From: Enterococcaceae bacterium OF42-14pH9A
GTDB taxonomy: Bacteria > Bacillota > Bacilli > Lactobacillales > Enterococcaceae
DNA: 64,000 nucleotides
Assembly: GCA_027692465.1 (NCBI GenBank)
Contig: JAQEYU010000001.1
Coordinates: 124,001 to 188,000, forward strand
Reading direction: 5' to 3'
Both the position numbers and the translations under genes were made by a program. The stretch's first letter is position 1, and each line of letters starts with the position of its first letter. Below the pieces are notes generated by a model that saw only the letters and a program-made list of their open reading frames with translations, was not told the DNA's origin and did not search any database. Of this stretch, positions 60,318 through 64,000 are shown one piece after another.

Positions 60318-61842
60318 GCTTCCTTACTGGAAACGGCGGATGCTCCGGATTGCTCAAATGCGAGATGCGAAAGACCAAGAATACATCCAGAAGATGGAAA
60401 AAGAATACAAGCGGTTATCTAAACGAATTTACAAAGAAATCCAAGTCTGGATGGATCGTTACGCTGACAACGAAGGAATCACTGCTGAGGACGCATACAA
60501 GCAACTGACCAAGGACGAACAACTGACTTGGAGCATGACTTTGAAGGAATTTCGCCAAAAAGCGATCGAGGGCGGCTATGACCAAGAACTGAATCGGGAG
60601 TATTTCAAATCTCGCATCACCCGCTTGGAACAGCTAGAACGACAGTTGTATTTTGAACTTGCTGAAGCAGCTAACAACCAGGAAACAACCATGCGAACTT
60701 ACCTGAAGGATACTCTCAATGAGACGTACTTGCGCCATATCTATGAAATGACTGATCGTGGTGCTTTTTCAATCGCCTTTGACCGTTACTCAACCAAGGC
60801 GCTGGAATTGGCTATCATGAAGCCATGGAAAGGTAGTAATTTTTCTCGTCGGGTGTGGGGTAATCATCTGAATTACCTTCCGGACAAACTGTCAAAAACT
60901 ATGTCTGTGGCCGTTAGCCAAGGATGGGGGATTGATCGTACTGTCAAAGAGATGATGCAAGGTGTAGATTCTTCGCTTAAAAATCGCATGACTACCCTGG
61001 TGCAGACAGAATCGGCCCATATTGCTGAGGTAGCCAATGACCATGCTATGGAACAGACTGGTGTCAAAAAATGGGAATGGTTGGCTACTTTGGAAATCCA
61101 TACCTGTGCCAGATGCGGTGGACTGGATGGACAAGAATTTGATGTTGACGATGAGACTGCACCTAACTGTCCAGACCATCCGAATTGTCGCTGTACACGA
61201 GTACCTGTGATTGCTGGTTGGGAATCTGCTTCCAGATGGCAGCGAGATCCAGTTACTGGCAAAGGAAAAATTGGACCGAATGTCACCTTTGAAGAATGGA
61301 AAAAGGCAAAAGTATCTCCTGAAGTAGAACGAGAACTAAAAATCGAGCGCGCCATTTCCTCTGATAAGAAGCAATTTGAGCGCTATAAGTCAGTTTTGGA
61401 TAGCAACTCATTACCCAAGAAGTTCGCTGATTTTCAAGATTTGAAGTATAATAAAAGCGAGGAATGGACAACAATCAACCTTGCCTACAGAGATGAAATT
61501 CTTAAAAATAAGATCCGCAGTGGCTCTTATAACCTTTCAATTCATGAGGGGCGGCAAGGTAAGCATATCTTAGGCCATGCCAACTACAGGGATGGGAAAA
61601 GTTATTTGCTAGATGTTATTGACCCGCAAGATTTAGTCAATAAGTACGCTGGAACCGGAGAAATCCAACGTCGGCGCGGAAAGTGGACTAACAAAGAGTT
61701 GATAATTATTGATGAGTTTATCGGTGTGAATAGTAGTCTAGATGGAACTATGCCTTTTACAAATAGATTCCAGATTCACTATTCTAAAACTGGAGTTCAT
61801 ATTGTTCCAACACTGAAAGGGGTGAAGACCAGTGAACCTTAG
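60304..61842 (+). CDS. MuF-type minor head protein with C-terminal polymorphic toxin domain
   Basis: 512 residues. Residues about 1-340 are the SPP1 gp7/Mu F head protein: LVQTESAHIAEVANDHAMEQ and the cysteine/histidine cluster CARCGGLDGQEF..CPDHPNCRC. Residues about 345-512 are a separate module with SIHEGRQGKHILGHANY, DLVNKYAGTGEIQRRRGKW and RFQIHYSKTGVHIVPT, which I recognise as polymorphic toxin type 50 (Ntox50, a predicted RNase). MuF toxins of temperate phages are an established class. The overlapping next gene is the expected immunity protein. Confidence 0.85.
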   Translation: MTKSKLPYWKRRMLRIAQMRDAKDQEYIQKMEKEYKRLSKRIYKEIQVWMDRYADNEGITAEDAYKQLTKDEQLTWSMTLKEFRQKAIEGGYDQELNREYFKSRITRLEQLERQLYFELAEAANNQETTMRTYLKDTLNETYLRHIYEMTDRGAFSIAFDRYSTKALELAIMKPWKGSNFSRRVWGNHLNYLPDKLSKTMSVAVSQGWGIDRTVKEMMQGVDSSLKNRMTTLVQTESAHIAEVANDHAMEQTGVKKWEWLATLEIHTCARCGGLDGQEFDVDDETAPNCPDHPNCRCTRVPVIAGWESASRWQRDPVTGKGKIGPNVTFEEWKKAKVSPEVERELKIERAISSDKKQFERYKSVLDSNSLPKKFADFQDLKYNKSEEWTTINLAYRDEILKNKIRSGSYNLSIHEGRQGKHILGHANYRDGKSYLLDVIDPQDLVNKYAGTGEIQRRRGKWTNKELIIIDEFIGVNSSLDGTMPFTNRFQIHYSKTGVHIVPTLKGVKTSEP

Positions 61843-62035
61843 AAAGTATTTTGAAAAAAATGTACGAGTTGTCTATAAAGACGGTGAAATTATTACTGGT
61901 TTTGTTAAAGTATACACACCTGCAATCGATACAGAAGAGGAGCTTTACGACGAGATTGCCTTGACGGGAACCAAATATGGCGGGCTAAATGAAGTTGGCG
62001 AAGAAGAAATCGAATCAATCGAAATTATTGATTAG
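61832..62035 (+). CDS. candidate immunity protein of the MuF toxin
   Basis: 67 residues, GTG start overlapping the toxin stop by 11 bases, with AAAGGGGTGAAGACCA upstream. MNLRKYFEKNVRVVYKDGEI then TGFVKVYTPAIDTEEELYDE, strongly acidic C terminus; looks like a small Sm-like beta-barrel. Size, acidity, overlap and the terminator right after fit an immunity gene; not proven. Confidence 0.75.
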   Translation: MNLRKYFEKNVRVVYKDGEIITGFVKVYTPAIDTEEELYDEIALTGTKYGGLNEVGEEEIESIEIID

Positions 62036-62068
62036 CACACAGTCGCAATGTGATTGAGTGCTATTTTT
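62034..62068 (+). terminator. terminator after the toxin-immunity pair
   Basis: AGCAC / GTGCT stem with imperfect inner pairs, followed by ATTTTTG. Begins within the immunity stop codon. Confidence 0.55.
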
Positions 62069-62171
62069 GTGCCTAAAAATGGTGAACCTTATGAAAAATG
62101 AGAAATGGCAGCAAATGACCTTGAGAGAGGTAGTTGGCCTTTTTAATTTAAAAAAGAGAGGATTTTGCAAA

Positions 62172-62444
62172 ATGAAATACAGAAAGAAGCCAGTCGTTAT
62201 TGAAGCCTTCCAATACGACGGTGACCTCATGGCGAGCAATGGGAAATATTATGTTCCGGAGTGGGCTGCTAAGGCTGACAAAAATGGCATCTTCAAAATT
62301 AAAGGACAGGGTGACCTGTATATTACTACTCTTGAGGGCGATATGTTGGTAAACGTTGGTGATTATGTGATTCGGGGAGTGAATGGCGAACTCTATCCAT
62401 GCAAACCGGATATTTTCAGAAAAACCTATGAGCTCATTGATTAA
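62172..62444 (+). CDS. small conserved phage protein (90 aa)
   Basis: MKYRKKPVVIEAFQYDGDLM .. DLYITTLEGDMLVNVGDYVIRGVNGELYPCKPDIFRKTYEL, a widespread phage family of unknown function. ATG 62172 has AGAGAGG about 9 nt upstream; upstream in-frame starts lack sites. Flanked by terminators, so it looks like a self-contained insert (moron) within the head module. Confidence 0.8.
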   Translation: MKYRKKPVVIEAFQYDGDLMASNGKYYVPEWAAKADKNGIFKIKGQGDLYITTLEGDMLVNVGDYVIRGVNGELYPCKPDIFRKTYELID

Positions 62445-62450
62445 TTAGTC

Positions 62451-62477
62451 CTAGCAATAGGGCTTTTTATTTTGCCT
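62451..62477 (+). terminator. terminator before the scaffold gene
   Basis: AGTCCTA GCAA TAGGGCT hairpin followed by TTTTATTTTG. Confidence 0.75.
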
Positions 62478-62558
62478 TTTTTGCTGTTGTAGGCGTTAAA
62501 GAACAACGCTCCTAATCGTGGTCGTCGCCACGTAAAAAAATCGAAAGGAAGATGTTTT

Positions 62559-63095
62559 ATGAACCGAGAAGAACTGAAGAAGATGGGGTTGACAGATGAG
62601 CAAATCAACCAGGTAATGGCCAGCCATGGTCAGTCAGTAAATGCTTTAAATGCTGAAGTTGCTAATTGGAAAAAAGCTTCTGAGGATGCTAAGGCAGAAA
62701 CAGTTGACAAGGAGAAGGAAATTGAACGTCTGAAACCATTTGAAGAGCAAGTCGGCACTCTTACAACGGAAAATGGCGAACTCAAATCTAAGGCTTCTAC
62801 TGCTGAAAAGAACAGTAAAGTAGTTGCTGCTTTGGCTAAATCAAACGCTCATGATGTCACCGATTTGATGAAGTTTCTCGACCAGGATTCCATCACTTTG
62901 GATGATAAGGGAAATTTGCAGGGCCTTGATAGTCAGTTGAAGTCCTTGCAAGAAGGTAAGGCGTGGTTGTTTCAAACCGGTAAACCGGCCGTACCGTCTT
63001 ATGATCCAGCTGGTGGTGTGGATCCGAAAGCACCTAAAACGATGGCGGAAGCAATCGAATCCGGCATCAAATCACAATTAAAAGGAGATGCATGA
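62559..63095 (+). CDS. scaffolding protein (GP20-like)
   Basis: 178 residues, coiled-coil in the first half (about 25-95) and the GP20 pattern KSNAHDVTDLMKFLDQDSITLDDKGNLQGLDSQLKSLQEGKAWLF. GAAAGGAAGATGTTTT precedes the ATG. Guides capsid assembly with the major capsid protein downstream. Confidence 0.9.
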   Translation: MNREELKKMGLTDEQINQVMASHGQSVNALNAEVANWKKASEDAKAETVDKEKEIERLKPFEEQVGTLTTENGELKSKASTAEKNSKVVAALAKSNAHDVTDLMKFLDQDSITLDDKGNLQGLDSQLKSLQEGKAWLFQTGKPAVPSYDPAGGVDPKAPKTMAEAIESGIKSQLKGDA

Positions 63096-63098
63096 TAA

Positions 63099-64000
63099 AT
63101 GCCAGTAACATTACTAGAAGCACAAAAAAATGTGCAGGATGACTTGCAATTAGGAGTCATCGATGAATTCCGAAAAAATAATTTCTTGTTGGATACTTTA
63201 ACCTTTGACGATGCTGTTTCACCAACAGGTGGCGGCACCACCTTAACTTATTCGTATACTCGGTTGAAAACTCAACCTACTGCTGATTTTCGTGAAGTGA
63301 ACTCTGAATATACTCCTCATGAAGTTGAAAAGGAACGTCATTCTGTTGACTTGAAAATCTTTGGTGGATCTTACCAAATTGACCGCGTGATTGCGAATAT
63401 GGGTGGGATTGTAAAAGAAGTTGAATTGCAACAGGCTCAAAAAATCAAAGCTGCTTCTGCTTTATTTAACGATACTGTTATCAATGGCGATTCTGCTGTT
63501 AACGCTAAAGCTTTTGATGGCTTAGACAAGGCCTTGGCAGGTTCTACGACTGAGTTTGACACCGGGCTTATTGATTTATCTACTTCTGCAACTATTGATA
63601 CAAACTACAAATATTTCGTTGATGCGTTAGATGAGTTCTTGATGGGCTTGGATGGCGAACCTGGCGCATTGATGGGAAATTCAATGATGATTGCTCGGAT
63701 TCGTGCTGTGGCCCGTCGCATGGGGCAATACCAAGAGACAAAAGATGGTTTCGGTCGGGTAATCTCTAATTACGGTATCGTTCCATTGGTAGACTTAGGC
63801 GCTAAAGCCGGTTCTAATGATCCAATCGTATCTACTAAAGCTGATGGGACGACTTCCCTTTATGCTGTGCGCTTTGGCTTGGATGGGTTCCATGGTGTTA
63901 CTACTGCGGACGGCATGCCAATCAAAACTTGGTTGCCTGATTTTTCTAAAGCGGGAGCTGTGAAAACTGGTGAAGTTGAAATGTTGGCAGCCGTAGCCTT
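63099..64000 (+). CDS. major capsid protein (partial, cut by window end)
   Basis: 301 codons visible without a stop. Starts MPVTLLEAQKNVQDDLQLGV; VIDEFRKNNFLLDTLTFDDAVSPTGGGTTLTYSYTRLKT and DLKIFGGSYQIDRVIANMGG are typical of HK97-fold major head proteins of this phage type. AAAAGGAG 12 nt upstream of the ATG at 63099, which follows the scaffold stop by 3 bases. Confidence 0.88.
   Translation, partial: MPVTLLEAQKNVQDDLQLGVIDEFRKNNFLLDTLTFDDAVSPTGGGTTLTYSYTRLKTQPTADFREVNSEYTPHEVEKERHSVDLKIFGGSYQIDRVIANMGGIVKEVELQQAQKIKAASALFNDTVINGDSAVNAKAFDGLDKALAGSTTEFDTGLIDLSTSATIDTNYKYFVDALDEFLMGLDGEPGALMGNSMMIARIRAVARRMGQYQETKDGFGRVISNYGIVPLVDLGAKAGSNDPIVSTKADGTTSLYAVRFGLDGFHGVTTADGMPIKTWLPDFSKAGAVKTGEVEMLAAVA

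Larger units (their letters stand above)
42541..64000. mobile_element. temperate phage (prophage), left end and most early/late head genes
   Basis: Begins at the tRNA-Glu 3' end with integrase pointing toward the attachment site, then lysogeny, early, replication and head-assembly modules in standard Siphoviridae-like order, continuing beyond the right edge. Base composition drops and codon use shifts at the boundary. attR and the tail/lysis genes are outside the window. Confidence 0.95.

Noticed and set aside
42601..64000. CRISPR arrays
   Set aside because: No regularly spaced repeats of 20-40 nt were seen anywhere in the window.

Overview
The window looks like the chromosome of a low- to mid-GC Firmicute of the order Lactobacillales, with an integrated temperate phage at its right end. 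Pointers are the dltXABCD operon, the dnaX-ybaB-recR-tmk-darA-holB-ricT-yabA-rsmI cluster in Firmicute order, Shine-Dalgarno sites close to AGGAGG, and binding sites of Firmicute regulators (a GlnR/TnrA box, a Gram-positive LexA box, paired NrdR boxes, a MET-box-like palindrome). I cannot name the genus. The chromosomal part (1-42.5 kb) is visibly GC-richer than the prophage (42.55 kb to the right edge), which uses more A/T-ending codons.

Layout. 1-3.8 kb: methionine synthesis (metF partial, metE) divergent from a LysR-type regulator. 4.0-6.0 kb: a PucR/CdaR-type regulator, then a self-contained unit with promoter, 26-codon leader ORF, RNA hairpin, two small proteins of unknown function and a strong terminator. 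6.1-10 kb: a DUF2871 membrane protein and a three-gene operon resembling Bacillus ydjI-ydjG-ydjH. 10.2-17.5 kb: the DNA polymerase III tau/gamma, RecR, thymidylate kinase, c-di-AMP receptor, delta-prime, RicT, YabA and RsmI cluster. 17.8-24 kb: ammonium transporter under a GlnR box, SOS polymerase IV under a LexA box, a 160-bp MITE, and nrdG/nrdD under two NrdR boxes. 24.3-27.2 kb: a Bce-type ABC exporter. 27.8-32.3 kb: D-alanylation of teichoic acids. 32.7-35.9 kb: M42 aminopeptidase, a metallo-beta-lactamase-fold protein and lipoate ligase. 35.9-36.95 kb: a gene-free repeat graveyard. 36.95-41.2 kb: MoxR / DUF58 / transglutaminase operon. 41.4-42.5 kb: a GNAT acetyltransferase, a small membrane protein and tRNA-Glu(CUC).

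Prophage. It starts at the 3' end of the tRNA. The lysogeny arm (minus strand) holds integrase, a DUF4041/GIY-YIG protein in a typical cargo slot, an ImmA/IrrE protease and a CI-like repressor, facing a palindromic operator/promoter region. The early region (plus strand) carries Rha antirepressor, ERF recombinase, DUF1351, HNH nuclease, replisome organizer, an SSB with an in-frame stop before its acidic tail, Dam methylase, many tiny ORFs and ArpU. The late region begins with small and large terminase, an SPP1-type portal, a MuF head protein fused to a polymorphic-toxin domain with a candidate immunity gene, scaffold and major capsid protein (cut by the window edge).

The observations I rate highest are the MuF-toxin/immunity pair, the DUF4041 cargo gene, the unknown 5-6 kb two-gene unit with its structured leader, the dispersed repeat families shared by 3.9, 20.6 and 36 kb, and the ssb nonsense codon.
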